In this document: piece after piece, positions 1 through 12,582 of the stretch
How positions within the stretch are numbered: position 1 is the stretch's first letter
Layout of the letters: every line of letters begins with the position of its first letter
Origin: Certhia americana
Taxonomy: Eukaryota; Chordata; Aves; Passeriformes; Certhiidae
Reading direction: 5' to 3'
Assembly (NCBI GenBank): GCA_018697195.1
Contig: CM031861.1
Span: 3,380,242-3,444,241, forward strand
Length of the DNA: 64,000 nt
Notes under the pieces: model-generated
What the model was told of the DNA's origin: nothing
The model's input: the letters and a program-made list of their open reading frames with translations, nothing else
Databases searched by the model: none
Program-made: the position numbers and the translations under genes

Positions 1-3000
1 TGGGAAATTGCATATATTTTCTCCTGACCTTATTATAACATAAGCTCTCAAAGACTTCTGTGGAAGAATTAAATCATAAGCCTTCAGATTCTTTTTTTTT
101 TCTTCACAAGTGGGTGGGTTTGCAGATGCAGTTCAGTCTTTGCAGGAGCAGCTGAAATCAGATTTACCCATGCTACAGTGTGTATTGGCATTGGAACTGG
201 ACCACCAACATCTTTTTTAACAGGAACACTAGGAACAAAATAGATTTCAGGCCAAGATTTGACTTTGAAAAGAGGAAAGTGATCATTATTTATTGTAGAC
301 TGTAGCTTGGGTTTGAAAACATTTCTTTTATAGTCAGTTTTAGTTAATGCAGGTTGCTGAAGAAAGAAAATACCTCCCTCACAATGGAACACATGGGAAA
401 TAATAAGCTTATTAATTGAATGCATGAAACCTGCTCCCCTTTTCATGAAAGAAGGGTCTATGCTATGCTGAATAAAACTTTCCCCTTTGCATGCTGATGT
501 GTTCTCCACAGATTGATGTTGCTGCTTCATTAGGAAACCAGCATTTGAAGCTGCATTCTGGCAGCAGAACTCTTTTTGCTTACCAAACTTGGCCAGAGGA
601 GTAAAAGAGCCAGCACTTGTTCATAAGGAAGAAAGAGAGAATCTGAAAAACTGAAGTTTTCTTAAGCTGGAGCAGTTTTTCATGAGAGTGTTTTGTGGTG
701 AACCTTTTCTTTCTTGCAGTAACTGTGCGTGGTGCAATGTAATAAATCACTTGAGGATGTTCAGTTTCCAGTTTCGCTGGAAATTGAAAGTATTTGACCC
801 AAGTACAAATCAAAATCCACCACAGTTGTGTAAGAAAGTACCTTCTTTCCTTTCCCAAAATTTTGCTGCTTAACTGTAGACTTTGTGAATATTTTTCATT
901 CATTTCAGGTGCGTAGCATCCAGTATTCACAGAATTCACTCTGCAGAAAATGTTAAGTAGACACACTCTGAAAATTACATTACTGTTGCAATATATTCTA
1001 TTTTTTTCATGTTACAGTCATGGTATTGTTCTAGTTCTGGTTCCTCTGACATCTCTGTAAATGGAGCTGCACTGTGTTCCTCCTACGCCACTGGCAACGG
1101 AAGCAAAATTCACTTCCAGACAGGAGGGTGTATGTGGGGGCGTTGGGACAAAAAGAACGTTGTGTTTATAAACAAATAAACTGGGAGAAACATATTTTAG
1201 TCAGTGACCAAACACAAATAAATAAGTAAATAAATAGAGTTCCTGAAAACATTAAAAAAAAAAAAAGGAGAAATTAGAAAGTTCTGGATTTTGCTGGGAA
1301 ATAAATTTTGAGCAATGCTTTGGGATTTGGGAAACAAGCCATTTCACTTGATCCAAGTCAAGCATTTTTTTTCCCAGAGGTCTGTGGACTGGAGCACTCC
1401 TCTGTGCTGTCAGGATGTAGTTGAGGTCCCAAATCCACCAACCCCTTCCATTCACTTCCAGAAGAATGTTAAGGAGCCTTGTAGTGATGTGGTGGCCTCT
1501 GCTGCTGTGCAGTGACCTAACAGTGTCTGAGGCAGAGTCAGACTTCTCAGCCAGGTTATGGACCTGGTTCTCAGGTCCCTTTTGTCTCAGGTGAGTGACT
1601 TTGTGTAGGCTCTCAGTGCTGGCTTTGCTTATCCCATACACACGTTGCCTGCATTATTCTCAAACTGTTTCAGAAGGCAGATCTCTTTTCTAAGAAATCT
1701 GCACAGTTGTCTGCGTGCTCAGACCCCGAGCTGAGTTTTTGTGCCTGCATCTGTTGTACTAACAGGCTGTACAACCAGCTCTTCCACTTTACAGATACAA
1801 CCTTTACTGGCCATTTTCCTTTTGTCACCCTTCTCTTTGCCCTGTTTTTCTGAGCAAGTGAAGTCTTCCCTGCCCATATTGATCAGTACATTGGGTGCCT
1901 CCATGGACCTGGTTGTAAATCCATCCTAGGCATGTTCATGAATCCCAGACAGCTCTGATGATTTCTGGGCATGGCTGTTCTTTGTGCTGAGATTTGTTTA
2001 GCATGATGAGGCCACAGAAGACGTGTGGATTAGGAGCTTAGTGTTGAAAGTACTGTCAATCTCCAGTTCCTGTAGCAATATCTCAATACTGAGATGTTAC
2101 TATTACTGTTTTTAAAAATAATCTATACAAATTAACTGTACATTATGCACAATTGGGATTTTCATGAAGCTTTCACTCCACTGCTGGATGTCTTCTGTGG
2201 AAGGCAGGCTGAGACAAAGGCTTGCTTGTTCTGAGTGTGCAACAGGAGCCTGGTGTGGTGTGGGGATGGGAAGTGGACTGTGATGAGCAGGAGGACTTCA
2301 GGAAATGAAAACAAAAACAAAGCAGCAGTGTACGGTAAGAGCCACGGAGGGAAGAGCAGTGAAAGAAGAGAGAGCTTTTGAAAGCAGAGTGAGGAACTTT
2401 GCTGGCAGCTTGTGAAGAGGTTGTCACCTTCCTTTCTGTGTCAGGGCACTGTGTCAGGTCACTGCTGCTGTTCGCACTGGGAGTCACTGGGACTCCTCCC
2501 ACAGTGGTGGAATCACTGGAAGTGCTCAAAGGAAGGTGCAGGTGTGGTCCTTAGGGGGGTGGGCTTTGCAGTCTGGTGTTAATGGTAGGATTTGATCTTG
2601 TTTATCTTTTCCAACCTTAACGATTCTCTGATTCCTATGCCATTGTCTTTTTGGTCCTCCTTAACACATTGGGTTGAATTCAGCAGGCTTGAGCAGAGCA
2701 ACAAGAGGCCAGATGGCATCACTGTTCAGGATATTTGGTGGCTTGATTTTCCTTCTGTGCTAGAGTAAAACAGAAGTAATGCCCTGGAAGTCAGCAGGCT
2801 GGCACAGGCTTAAAAGCAGCATGATTCCTGTCTGTGTCTGTAATCCAGCTCCTGGTTCCTTCCAGCTCCATGTGGGTGCTTTGCCACAGGAAAAGCCCTA
2901 GCAAAACTGGCCAGCGTAATAGTTACTAGTTAAGAGTCCTGGAAACCTTCTGACTTCAGTAATATTTTTTAAAGTATCATTAGTTCCTGCTATTCCACTT

Positions 3001-4275
3001 GGTCCACAACCATATGAAATGGCTGAGTTTATTATTAAGGAGTCTGTAATAGTCTAAGAAACCCGATTCTGTGCTAAGTCAGGAAGATGTATGTGACTTA
3101 AATCTTCAGTAGATCTGGTTTGGATCAGAGGAGGGAGGTTAACAGAGCCGTATCTTCACTGAGCAACTGAAAGTGAAGTAAAACAGTCCCTGTGTGGCTG
3201 CAGCAGCTCATGATTTACAGGGCTGGATTCACAGGGCTGCTCCTGCTGCCGAGAACGCACGCTCTCCACTGCTGTTGATTTTTGAATTAAAAAAATGCAG
3301 CTCTGTACACAGTTTACTTTCGTGCTAGAGGGCAGGGATATATAGGTAAGAGCCGTTAATCCCCAGCAGGCTGCTGGGCAGGAGAACAGACACAGATGAC
3401 AAAATTTAATTGGAAACATGAGCAGTTTAACAGAAAACATATTTGTGATAATTGAGAGAGTAACATCTCCAAAAGGGAAACTCTGCAAAGAGAAACTGAT
3501 TCAGAGGAGAAGTGGCCACTGGTAGGTGAGTGTGATTTTTCAAGCTCTCATTAGGCTCGGAACTAATTTCTTAATAAGAACAAATTACATTAGGAGGAAC
3601 TAACTAAATAAAAGATTTGTTTTCTCTTTGGGGGAGGGCTGTACGGTTACTGCCACAAGTTACTCTTACAGCTGTATTAGGATATGTGGTAATGCTTAAT
3701 TTAGGTTCTTTTAGGGTACATTTGGTTTTATTTTTGTACGTGGAGTTTTTTCCTACCTTTGCATTATGAAGATATTACCACCCCCACCCCCAATAACTGA
3801 AAGGACTTTAGTTTTACTTTTTTCCTTACTCCTGCATTTTTTTATGTTTGAGGTTTTTCTAAGAATCGAACTTGGACAGCGAGTATTTTGCCAAAAGCAA
3901 AGTGAACCCTTAGTTACAAAATAGCACTGTGTTTTTGCTAATGAAAAAGTATTGTGGACTTAATAAGGGAGAGCACATTGCAGAACACATTTTGGTTTGA
4001 ATTGGAAGAGATTCTTTTTCTTCCTTCTTTTTCTTGAAACAGCAAGTAAATGTAAATTATACAGTAGGAGCTCATTGCTGCTCTGCTGGGTAGGAAAAGA
4101 AAACTGGCTTTTATTTTCTCTGAGTTTCACTGATATTGAAAATACTGATGTCTCTTTTTAATGTTAGCAGTGTGAAATTCTTGACGTTTCATTACAGAAA
4201 GAATCTCATAGTAACTCTAATACCAGGTACTACGGTGTTGTTTTTTTGGGTTGTTTTCTGTGGTTTTTTTTCCAG
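1..4275 (+). other. NAV2: Upstream NAV2 intron, 3' part only
   Basis: Non-coding sequence before the first exon in the window. Its 3' end has a strong acceptor: a T-rich tract at about 4239-4271 followed by ccag at 4272-4275. The scattered reading frames here are short, lack splice context and match nothing I recognise. The only repeat I recognise is a CR1 fragment at 2494-2639. Short homopolymer runs occur at 91-100 and 1252-1266. I see no promoter or RNA gene. Confidence 0.8.
2494..2639 (+). repeat. CR1 LINE 3'-end fragment
   Basis: The sequence follows the usual CR1 tail order: a 'gtggtggaatcactggaagt' segment (2504-2523), then ggatttgatcttg, then cttttccaacc, ending in two diverged copies of the terminal 8-mer, near attctatg (about 2622-2639). 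This arrangement is typical of avian CR1 3' untranslated tails. The copy is truncated and diverged, so it is old. It supports a bird or other sauropsid genome. Confidence 0.75.
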
Positions 4276-5380
4276 AGCCTACAGACAGCACAGCTTCCCA
4301 GCCCACAGGAATGAATGAAAATGTCTCATCCTCAGTTCAAAGCTGCGGCAGTGCTTTTCCTTGCAATAACTCCTCAGCCATCCCTCAGCCCAGCTCTGCT
4401 ATTAAACCCTGGCGCAGCAAGTCCCTCAGTGCCAAGCACACAGCGACGTCTTCCATGTTATCCGTGAAGCAGCCGGCAGTGGAGCCTCCAAAGCCACCCT
4501 CGGAAATCACCAAAACAGCTCCCAACGGCCAGAAATCCATGCTGGAAAAACTAAAACTCTTCAACAGCAAAGGGGGTTCCAAAGCAGGAGGGACAACGCT
4601 GGAGTGTCCGGCCTCTCGGGACAACAGCTGTGAAAAGCTGGAGACGCTGCTCAGCTTTGAGGAGAGCGAAGAAATCGATGCCACCAATCAGAATGTGAAC
4701 AACCCGGGATCGATGTCCAGCAGCCCTAAAATTGCACTCAAGGGAATTGCACAAAGGACTTTCAGCCGTGCACTGACTAATAAGAAAAGTTCTCCAAAGG
4801 GTAATGAGAAGGAGAAAGAGAAACAAAAAGAGAAAGAAAAGGATAAAAGTAAAGACATTGCAAAGAGAACATCCATCACCGAGAAGCTGGACCTGAAGGA
4901 GGAACCTAAAGAAGAGCAGACAGCACTGACGACAACAACAACAGAGATGCCAAAAAAGTCCTCCAAGATCGCAAGCTTTATCCCTAAAGGAGGGAAGCTG
5001 AACAGTGCCAAGAAGGAGGCCTCTGCCCCTTCGCACAGCGGAATACCAAAACCAGGAATGAAAAACACCACAGGGAAATCCTCAAGTGCCCCTGTTCCTG
5101 CAAAGGAAGGCGAGAGGAGCCGTGGCGGGAAAGCCAGCTCGGGGCTCTCGCAGCAGAAGTCGCAGCTGGAGAGCCGTCACTCCAGCTCCTCCTCCAGCCT
5201 GGCCTCCTCCGAGGGCAAGGGCGTCGGGGGTCTGCACAGCAGCAGCAGCAGCCAGGCCGTGAATGGGCCCACGGTGACCACCCACACCACGGGCAGCAAC
5301 ACCGTCAGCGTGCAGCTACCTCAGCCCCAGCAGCAATACAGCCACCCCAACACCGCCACCGTCGCGCCCTTCATGTACAG
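4276..5380 (+). CDS. NAV2: NAV2 exon E1: large disordered exon with two SxIP motifs
   Basis: This is an internal exon of neuron navigator 2, a large cytoskeletal protein that acts at microtubule plus ends and in neurite growth. It encodes 367 full codons from PTDSTASQPTG to ATVAPFMY and splits a codon at each end. The acceptor is tttttttccag; the donor is CAG|gtacgg. Visible features are KSMLEKLKLFNSKGGSK (about 4530-4580), KIALKGIAQRTFSRALTNKK (4728-4787), a charged run EKEKEKQKEKEKDKSKD (about 4807-4857), SFIP (4974-4985), SGIP (5037-5048), a Ser run near 5180-5205 and a glutamine-rich stretch near 5320-5340. S-x-I-P next to basic residues is the known EB1-binding signature; its use here is inferred. 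Composition suggests an unstructured linker. The ATG at 4251 lies in the upstream intron and is not a start. NAV1 and NAV3 are the alternatives, but the overall wording fits NAV2 best. Confidence 0.93.
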
Positions 5381-8300
5381 GTACGGGGCGCCTGCAGGGG
5401 CACTGGGCACCCTGACAGGGCTGGGGAGCAGCCAGGGAAATGCTGTGTCCCAGAGAACGTTCCTGCTTCGAGGGTGGAGGCAACCCATGCATTTTCACAC
5501 AAACTGAGATACATGGTGAAGGCTGTAGGTGAGGTTGTGATAGGCAGGAGCGGGAATAATGGTTGTGTCCAGCCCTACTAGCAGGAAAGATGACAACCTG
5601 AACACCTTCTTGAGCAGGTGCTGCTCTTCAGAAGGGTACAGGAAGGTCTGTCAGGTTTGTTTCATGCACCATTGTTATAGACACACACATTTATGATAAC
5701 TTTCTTTGCAGAGAAAGGAGGAAAAGAAGGGAAGTTTATTGTGTGACTTTGATATATGTATATTATTTTAAAGGTGACTAGGGATTGGAGGGTGAAGTTA
5801 CTACTTTTCTAACTACACAGGTTAAATTAAAAGTTCTTTAAGTCTCTTTTTTTTTTTTTTGAGAGGAATGTAAAAAACAATTATCGTTTACATGAAAGTC
5901 TGTGAGAAACTCTGCTATAAGAATGTAAGCATTAGAAGGCTATGAAAAATGCAAAAGCAGGGTGACACAGCATAGCTTTGAAAGCTGTGAAAAATGCCAA
6001 GACGTGCTCGGGGGCTCTTCATTGTGGCTGACGGTGGTGGAGCTGCCTCACTATAGGCAGGAATTGGTAATTAAAATAGAAAATTAAAAAAAAAAAAAAA
6101 ACAAAAACCCCAAAAAAACACCTTTTGTTTAAGTAAGACCAGACAAGAAGTCTGTGGTGTTGTATGCATTAACCCTAAGATAAGGGAAAGGCAACCAGGT
6201 GAAGTCACAGCTAACCACTGTCTAGTATGTTTTCTGTTTGAAGCACCTTCTGTTTGACAGTGGCAGTGGAGGATACATAGGGAAGTATCCTAGGGATAGT
6301 AGGGAAGTAACAAGAGGGAAATCAGGAGCAGAGATTCTTAAGGACACAGCGTGACAGGGGCACAAGAAGTTTCTCGGTCAGAGGATGGGATTTTTGGTTT
6401 GGACAGCCATCTCACACTGCTTAGCTCTTTCATAGGAAGAGGATGCAAGTGTTTGCTATGCCTTCATCATCTTACTACTTGAGAGCTGAAATGCCTTTCT
6501 CACCTCCTTCCCTTCCTTAGGATGTGTCCTTTCTAGGCTAAGATATCCTAGCCTCTTTAGTTTTCACTTGTAGAGACTCTGTTCATGATCTTTGTTCATT
6601 TTTGTTGCCCTGTCCCATGTTTCTTTCAGCTCTACTGTACACATTTTTGCCTTGGATCTCTTGGCAGATGTGGCACAAAAAATGGTCTGCCACATTTTTT
6701 AAATAAGAGTGAATGTCACTGGAATGAACCTGAAGGAGAGGGATGCCAAAGGCCTTTGTAGGAATGTAGAATGGGAAGAGCAACCCTTGAGTTTTCTGGC
6801 CCCTTTGAGAATTCTCCCTGTGTGTATGGAGTTAAATGCCAGGGGACCTGGGCAGCAGAAATTTTTGGAGATGGGTTGTTAAATTTATCACTACAGTGTC
6901 CCCTCATGGTTGGTATTGATCTTAGTCTGAGCACAGATATCATCATCTAAAGTGTAAATGCATATGCAGTCCATAAATATTCTGTAATCTAAGTATACTG
7001 ATAAACTCCACACAGTATTTATTTGACCTTTTACCAAAACCAGGAATGAAACTACCTGTTGGCAACTGGAAAATTGAAAAATAGAGTCTCCTTTTCAGCA
7101 CTGGAGGAAAAAAGGCCCAACTCTGTAATCATGATGGCTTTAAAAGGAAAGAGAAAAGTCAGATCCTATTGGTTTGCAAGGCAAACATAACACATTATTG
7201 TATTTACTATCCAGACATTATTTCAATCTGCAAAATGCACTTGTTAATGCATTGCAGTAGAAGGCTCAGGTGTTTGCTGACATCAGTTAAGGTTACTTTT
7301 CAGCTGTACTTTTCAGCTGCCTCTAGACTTTTTGTTTGTGTTTGATGGGGTTTTGGTAAAGCAAAAGACATAAGAAATTGTCCTGCATTTTGTAAAGTGT
7401 TGCCACGGGCAGAAAGGGAGCTTCAGATAAAGTTTTAGTAGAGGAGCCCTCCCACTGAGTCAGGAGGTGCAGAAAGGACTCCCTTGCTTTCTGAACTCCT
7501 TCTCTGAGAGGAGTCTGGGTGCAGCTGGATCCAGACTTTGTCAACTTTGTTCATGTCTAAAGGATTATATAGGTGTAATTGAACTTCAAATAACTCAACT
7601 GTCCTGTAGGATTAAGTATGGCAAGCCAGATATATGAAAATAAGTGATTTATTTTGATGATGATTAGACTCATAGTTCTCAATCAGAATTATTTACTACA
7701 CAGTAAAGGCAGATGTGATTACTAGTATAGTATAACTCACTCTTTCTGAAACAATATCAAAGGAATTATGTTAAAGTTACATTACAAGCAATTGTTCAGT
7801 AGAGATTGATGTTATTCACCATACCAACAACTGTGGGCACATCTCTGTTGTTCACCCTCCAGGATGTCCCCACTCAGGGGAGGACTGCACATACTCCAGG
7901 GAGAGGTATGTTAGAAGGCTTTACCATGGAAGAGTGGGGTTGGGCTTTTGTAGGATAAAGTGACCATCAGTCATGTGTGTCCTGGGCAGCTGTGTCAGCC
8001 CAGCCCCTCTAGTTATCAGTAGTATCATTGCTGGTTCCTTTATTATTATTTATTGCAGGTTCTTGACCAGGTCTGCCTCATCTTCACCTCCCTGTCAGGT
8101 CTGCCTCATCTTCACCTCCCTGAACTTTGGGGTTGATGGGTCAGGCTGCTTTCAGCATTATTCAAAAGCAGCAGGATGCCCCTTCTTTTCCCAGCACAGA
8201 CAGTTCTGTGGATAGGGCATTGTTCCATTGTTTTACCTCCACACCAGGCACAGCATCCTGCTACAAGAATCAGGTGAAATTAAGAGTATTGCACTAATAA

Positions 8301-8949
8301 TGCCCCACTGCATCCTCACTTTTTTTACAGCACTTACCCTTGGGGCAGGAGAACTTCCAGCTGCCTGTTGGTGTGTCTCTATGAGCAAAACACAGCACAA
8401 TAAGTAAAGTGAAATGAGCCACAATATCTTATCCAAATCTGACAACAGATCCTTCCATCACCTTTCATTACCTAGCAGCTGTAATATCAGACAAAAAATT
8501 GGAGTTTGAGGTTGGTTTTGCCCAGGTATTTCTTTTAAAATGGAAATGATGTTGAAGGGAACCTAGTAGGAGTGTAACATGCCTTCACATGCTCCCTGCT
8601 TTATCTTCATGCAATACAGACTCTACTGGAGAGGGTCTGATTAGCCACAACAACTGATGTTATTGATAATCTAAACACATCTGGAAATCCAAGTGTTTTA
8701 AGACCCCATCTGATGAGCTGTGAAGCCTCTCTTCTACTATGAATATTTTATTTTTTACAGCTGAGTGCTTGTTTCCATTTCTAGGACATAATTCAACATG
8801 GGACTAATGAATTATGTAAAATCAGTCTGCTGGTCTGTTCTGGAGAGTGGGACAGAGTGGCTGATGGCAGGTGCACTTGTCTCGTTGTTATACTTGAGAT
8901 ACTTTGGCTGGAGAGTGGCTGCACACCCCTGTTTTGTTTTGCTTTCCAG
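5381..8949 (+). other. NAV2: NAV2 intron between E1 and E2
   Basis: A 3.57 kb intron running from gtacgg to tgctttccag. It contains a T run (5847-5862), an A-rich stretch (6085-6120) and a perfect-looking 28-bp tandem duplication at 8068-8123. The frame of E1 stays open to a TGA at 5505-5507, so retention of this intron would add 42 residues and then stop. I recognise no transposon or gene. Confidence 0.85.
8068..8123 (+). repeat. 28-bp direct tandem duplication
   Basis: The unit beginning caggtctgcctcatcttcac occurs at 8068-8095 and again at 8096-8123, identical except for the final base. This is a simple intronic tandem duplication, two copies only, and a plausible length polymorphism. Confidence 0.9.
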
Positions 8950-9062
8950 GTCTCAGACAGACAATGAGGGGAACGTAACAGCTGAGGCCAGCACAGGAGG
9001 GGTCAGCATGGATTCTGCTCTTTATGTCAAAACTGCCCAGCCTGCCCTCGAGGACCTCTCAG
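8950..9062 (+). CDS. NAV2: NAV2 exon E2
   Basis: A 113-bp exon between tgctttccag and gtaagt. Its first base completes the Arg codon begun in E1 (AG|G); then it reads SQTDNEGNVTAEASTGGVSM and continues to QPALEDLS, ending one base into a Gly codon. The segment is acidic, Ser/Thr-rich and probably unstructured. It follows the APFMY end of E1 directly in the family's order. Its phases (2 in, 1 out) make it non-skippable alone, but E2 plus E3 together total 222 bp and could be skipped in frame. Confidence 0.92.
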
Positions 9063-12000
9063 GTAAGTCTTGCAGCATGACCCGTTACTGGCTGTGGTCT
9101 GGCTAAATAAGAATGGGCTAGAGCAAGTTGATTTTATTCCTAATGCTTTAGTTCTTAATAACTATATTTCTTTCAGCTCTGCAGCAATGAAAACCGGGTG
9201 TCAATAGTTTGAACTCTAGATAAGTTCAGCACAAGTGTCAGATTTGTTTGGCAAATTGTTTGACAAATTTGTTCCCCAGATTTCTTGAAATCACCAGGAA
9301 TTCTGCCTGCTTAATGATTTTCTAAGAGTTGTGCAGCATTTTTTAGGATGAAACTACTGTTTGGATCCTAAGTGTTCCCAAGAATTTCATAGCATTGTTT
9401 GGTTTTAAAAGCTTCGTTTTGGAGCTTACAGAAGGGACTGTGTCCATTTCCTTGATGTTTTGGTTTGGAGGAATCTCAGTGTCACTTACATGAATCTGAT
9501 CAATTTGAGAAGTAGCCTTCACAGCAGCAGGACACCAAAATCCAACTGCACGCTACTGTGATCAGCATACAGAAGCTGAAACAGGTTGTGGCTAGAATAT
9601 GAGCAGTCTAAATTAAAAAGTACCTGGTATATTTATCTAAAATTCCTGCTACTGTAAGAAGTGTATGCTAGTTAGCAAAAAAAATTAAGCTTGTCAATAT
9701 AACGAAGTGATTTTCAGCAACCATATTCTGCACAAATCTACTAGAATCTACTAGAATTCTACTAGAATCTACTAGATTCTAGTGGTATGATCTAAAATGT
9801 GTTTTTAAGGTCACAGTCTGGTCTCCTCCTGTCCCCATTTCAGCAATATCTGTGACTTTGCTTCCTGTGTGCTATTGCAGGATATCTCATGTGTAGAATA
9901 TCTCAGGTTTTTTCCATCTGCTTAGTCTTGTGTCCCCCAGTTTAATGCGGGGTTTGAAACCAGATGCCCTCCTTGGGAAAGGTGATGTGGCTAAAAGTTT
10001 CACCTTGAGATTAATTTCATACTGCATTGCATATTCTGTCGATGCTGCCTTTATCCCTGAGTGCTGATGGCAAAGGTGAGAGGCAGAGTCACTGGTGAGG
10101 AAGGGGACTGCAGGAATGCCTAAATGAACAGATCTGTGTGTACAATTTATACATAGGTAGATTAAGTACTTAAAAGGCAGATAAAAGGCACAAGGGATAA
10201 AATCCTTGAGAACATTTTTTGGTTCGTATTTAAATGTGAGAGTTGCAAGCATGAAACACAGTGTCCAGCTGCTTAAACTTTTTCAGCATTACCTCTTAAT
10301 CATTCTGTTGGCTGGGCTGGATGTATTTCAGCCTGCAAACTGAGAAGTTTTTCTAGATCACCTAAGGTCTTCAGCCTTTAATGACATATGTAAGTACAAA
10401 CTCTTACTCAACTAGAATATGTAAGTTTGGGGATGTGAAGGTGGAAGACAGCTGACAACCTCAAACCAGGGTTGTGCAAAGCCCAGCTGTGCACAGCCAG
10501 ACCAGACAGCAGCATCCATGAAGGGGCCTTGGGGAAAACAGAGCAAACTAAACAAAACAGTCCCTCAGCCCAAACAGAAGAAATAAGGCACAGATAATCC
10601 TCTCTCCCTGCATAGCAGCTACTGATGCTGTTAATTTAAAAGCACACATAAAACAAAGGAGACCATAGGAAGGGAAAAATGGAAGCAGAATTGTTTAAGG
10701 ATGCTGCCTGCTCATGAGGAGCTAAGTGATCTCAGAATTAAGCTCTAGGGGCCAACTATCCAATATCTGTCTTTCAAAGTATAGTTACAATTCAAGCAGC
10801 AGAATGTAATTTAAGTGAAGATTTGGTATCAATTTAGGCATAAGAGTGATCTCAGAAGAAATTGGTTTAGTTTGTCTCCTGTGTATTTTCCTAAGAAATT
10901 ACCTACCATTTGCTTTCACATCTGTGAGAGAAATGATCTGTATAACAGCACTGTGACCTTTGTTAAGCTAAAGGCCTGTAAATATTTCATGGTTTTTACT
11001 ACAAAAATTCTTAGATCCATGAGTAGAAAGTGTTTTCTGTCCCAGAGACCCACTGGCTAAAGTACTCAGTCTTGTTAGGTGGATGTTTCCACTTCATCCA
11101 GACCATAATTGTTTGACCCTCTGGTTTAAGTGAATTGTAACTCAGGGAGATGATTTCCCAGAGAGTAGAGACTGATTTAAAGAAAAATGCTCACGTGGGC
11201 ACTAAGCACTTTGGTCAGTAGTTTGTAACACTGCTGCTTTGTAAGCAACCATGTGTGAGTGGGTTTTTCTGTGCCACCAACCTGGCATCTTTTAGAAACA
11301 TGAAATTTAAAGTAGAGAATGTAGAAAGTTCCAACAGCAACTTTTTAATCTGGTTCTTCTCACTTTTGATGTGGGTAATATATAGGTATCCATCTAAACT
11401 AGCAATTGTGTGGGTGCCCAGCATCCTTGCAGCTCAAAAATGCATCCCTTGTACAGAGAAGGCTGCTACAAAATGTGAAAAAAATTATATTTACTCATTT
11501 CCTATAGTATTTTCTTTAGTCATGAGTTGCAAACCCTTTAGAAAGAAATGATTTCCTTCTGTGCCCAACAGAAGCTTTGTGACAGTTTTTTTGGAGGTTT
11601 TCTGTTCCAGCTTTCAGCTTACAAAGGATACACTGGCACTACTAGAAATTCACTTCTCTTCAGCCTCGTAGAGAATTTAACTCTGTAAAGCTCAGCTGAG
11701 GTAACAACCAAAGCATTTCTGAAATGACAGCTGAGAGCACGTAAATAAATTATGCTGAAGCACTAATTAAATTATTAATTTGATAAAATGAAATTATGCT
11801 GAGGCAGTAGGAAGACTTTTTTTTTGTGTATATAAACTCTACTTTTAAGGAGCAGGGCATGAGTGTGTTTTAGAACAAAGTATTTAAAGAACAGGATTTC
11901 TAAATGCCATGAAAACTAAGTCATCCCTCAACTTCGTGTCATGTAGCACATTTTATGAGCAGTAGCTGGGTTGTGATGTTGACAAGCAAAATCTTTTGTT

Positions 12001-12473
12001 ATTTTACCTGAAATGTCACTCTGCATGGTGCATCCACCCAGTCAGCACAGTTTAGTTTATGGAAAGCTGTTATTGTAAGACAAAGAAGATCTAGTGAAAA
12101 CCCAGCATTGGCAAAATTGCCTGTGTCAGGTTAATGTTAATTGTGTCGATATGTGAGATGGGAAGGGTGGTATTGATGGAGTGTATATTCTAATGAGGTT
12201 GAATGTTAACCAGAATTTAAACTGGTTCATAAGGGAAATGACAGTACAGCAACACCTCAAAGGCAGCCTGTGCAGTGAGGGTAACCCTGCAGAGCTCATT
12301 TCAGTTAGGATGCGATGATGGCAGGCGCCCGCCGAGGGGGATGGAATCCCAATCCTAACCAGCTCAGAAAGTGAGAAAAAAAAGTGCATTTGAGTCAGAT
12401 TCAGGCATAGGAAGCAGCTCAGTTCTGTGCTGTTCCCTGCCTGGTCCTTACCCCTGGCTGACTTTCCCTGTAG
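9063..12473 (+). other. NAV2: NAV2 intron between E2 and E3
   Basis: A 3.4 kb intron from gtaagt to ttccctgtag. It holds a small tandem array of a ctactagaat-like unit at 9737-9783 and otherwise ordinary AT-rich sequence. No gene or transposon could be recognised. Confidence 0.85.
9737..9783 (+). repeat. Short imperfect tandem array, unit near tctactagaa
   Basis: About four and a half copies of a 10-11 bp unit (tctactagaa/tctactagaat) follow one another and end in a partial inverted copy, agattctagtgg. Because the unit contains the palindrome ctag, the array can also pair with itself. It is a minisatellite-like intronic repeat. Confidence 0.8.
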
Positions 12474-12582
12474 GAGAGGATGCGGAGACGCGGCGGTTGC
12501 GAACCGTCAAGAACATCGCTGATCTCCGGCAGAACCTGGAGGAAACCATGTCCAGTTTGCGGGGCACCCAGGTCACCCACAG
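12474..12582 (+). CDS. NAV2: NAV2 exon E3
   Basis: A 109-bp exon between ctttccctgtag and gtaagg. Together with the G carried from E2 it reads GEDAETRRLRTVKNIADLRQ and then NLEETMSSLRGTQVTH, ending two bases into a Ser codon. RRLRTVKNIADLRQNLEETMSSLRG has the heptad-like spacing of hydrophobic residues expected of a short helix, unlike the Ser-rich exons around it. This stretch is one of the most recognisable NAV2 segments. It contains several CpGs, in contrast with its flanking introns. Confidence 0.94.

Noticed and set aside
84..966. Two minus-strand frames (84-530 and 580-966) that could be one decayed retrocopy
   Set aside because: The wording looks protein-like and 84-580 is open, but a frame of this length is expected by chance in 64 kb of AT-rich sequence. 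I recognise no family and see no poly(A) tail or target duplication. A protein search of the translated region would settle it.
4251..4275. ATG at 4251 opening the long E1 frame
   Set aside because: It lies in the T-rich acceptor tract just before the splice site, and the coding similarity begins at 4276. It is intron.
4385..5071. Several minus-strand frames opposite E1
   Set aside because: They are by-products of the Ser/Lys-rich coding strand and have no splice or family support.
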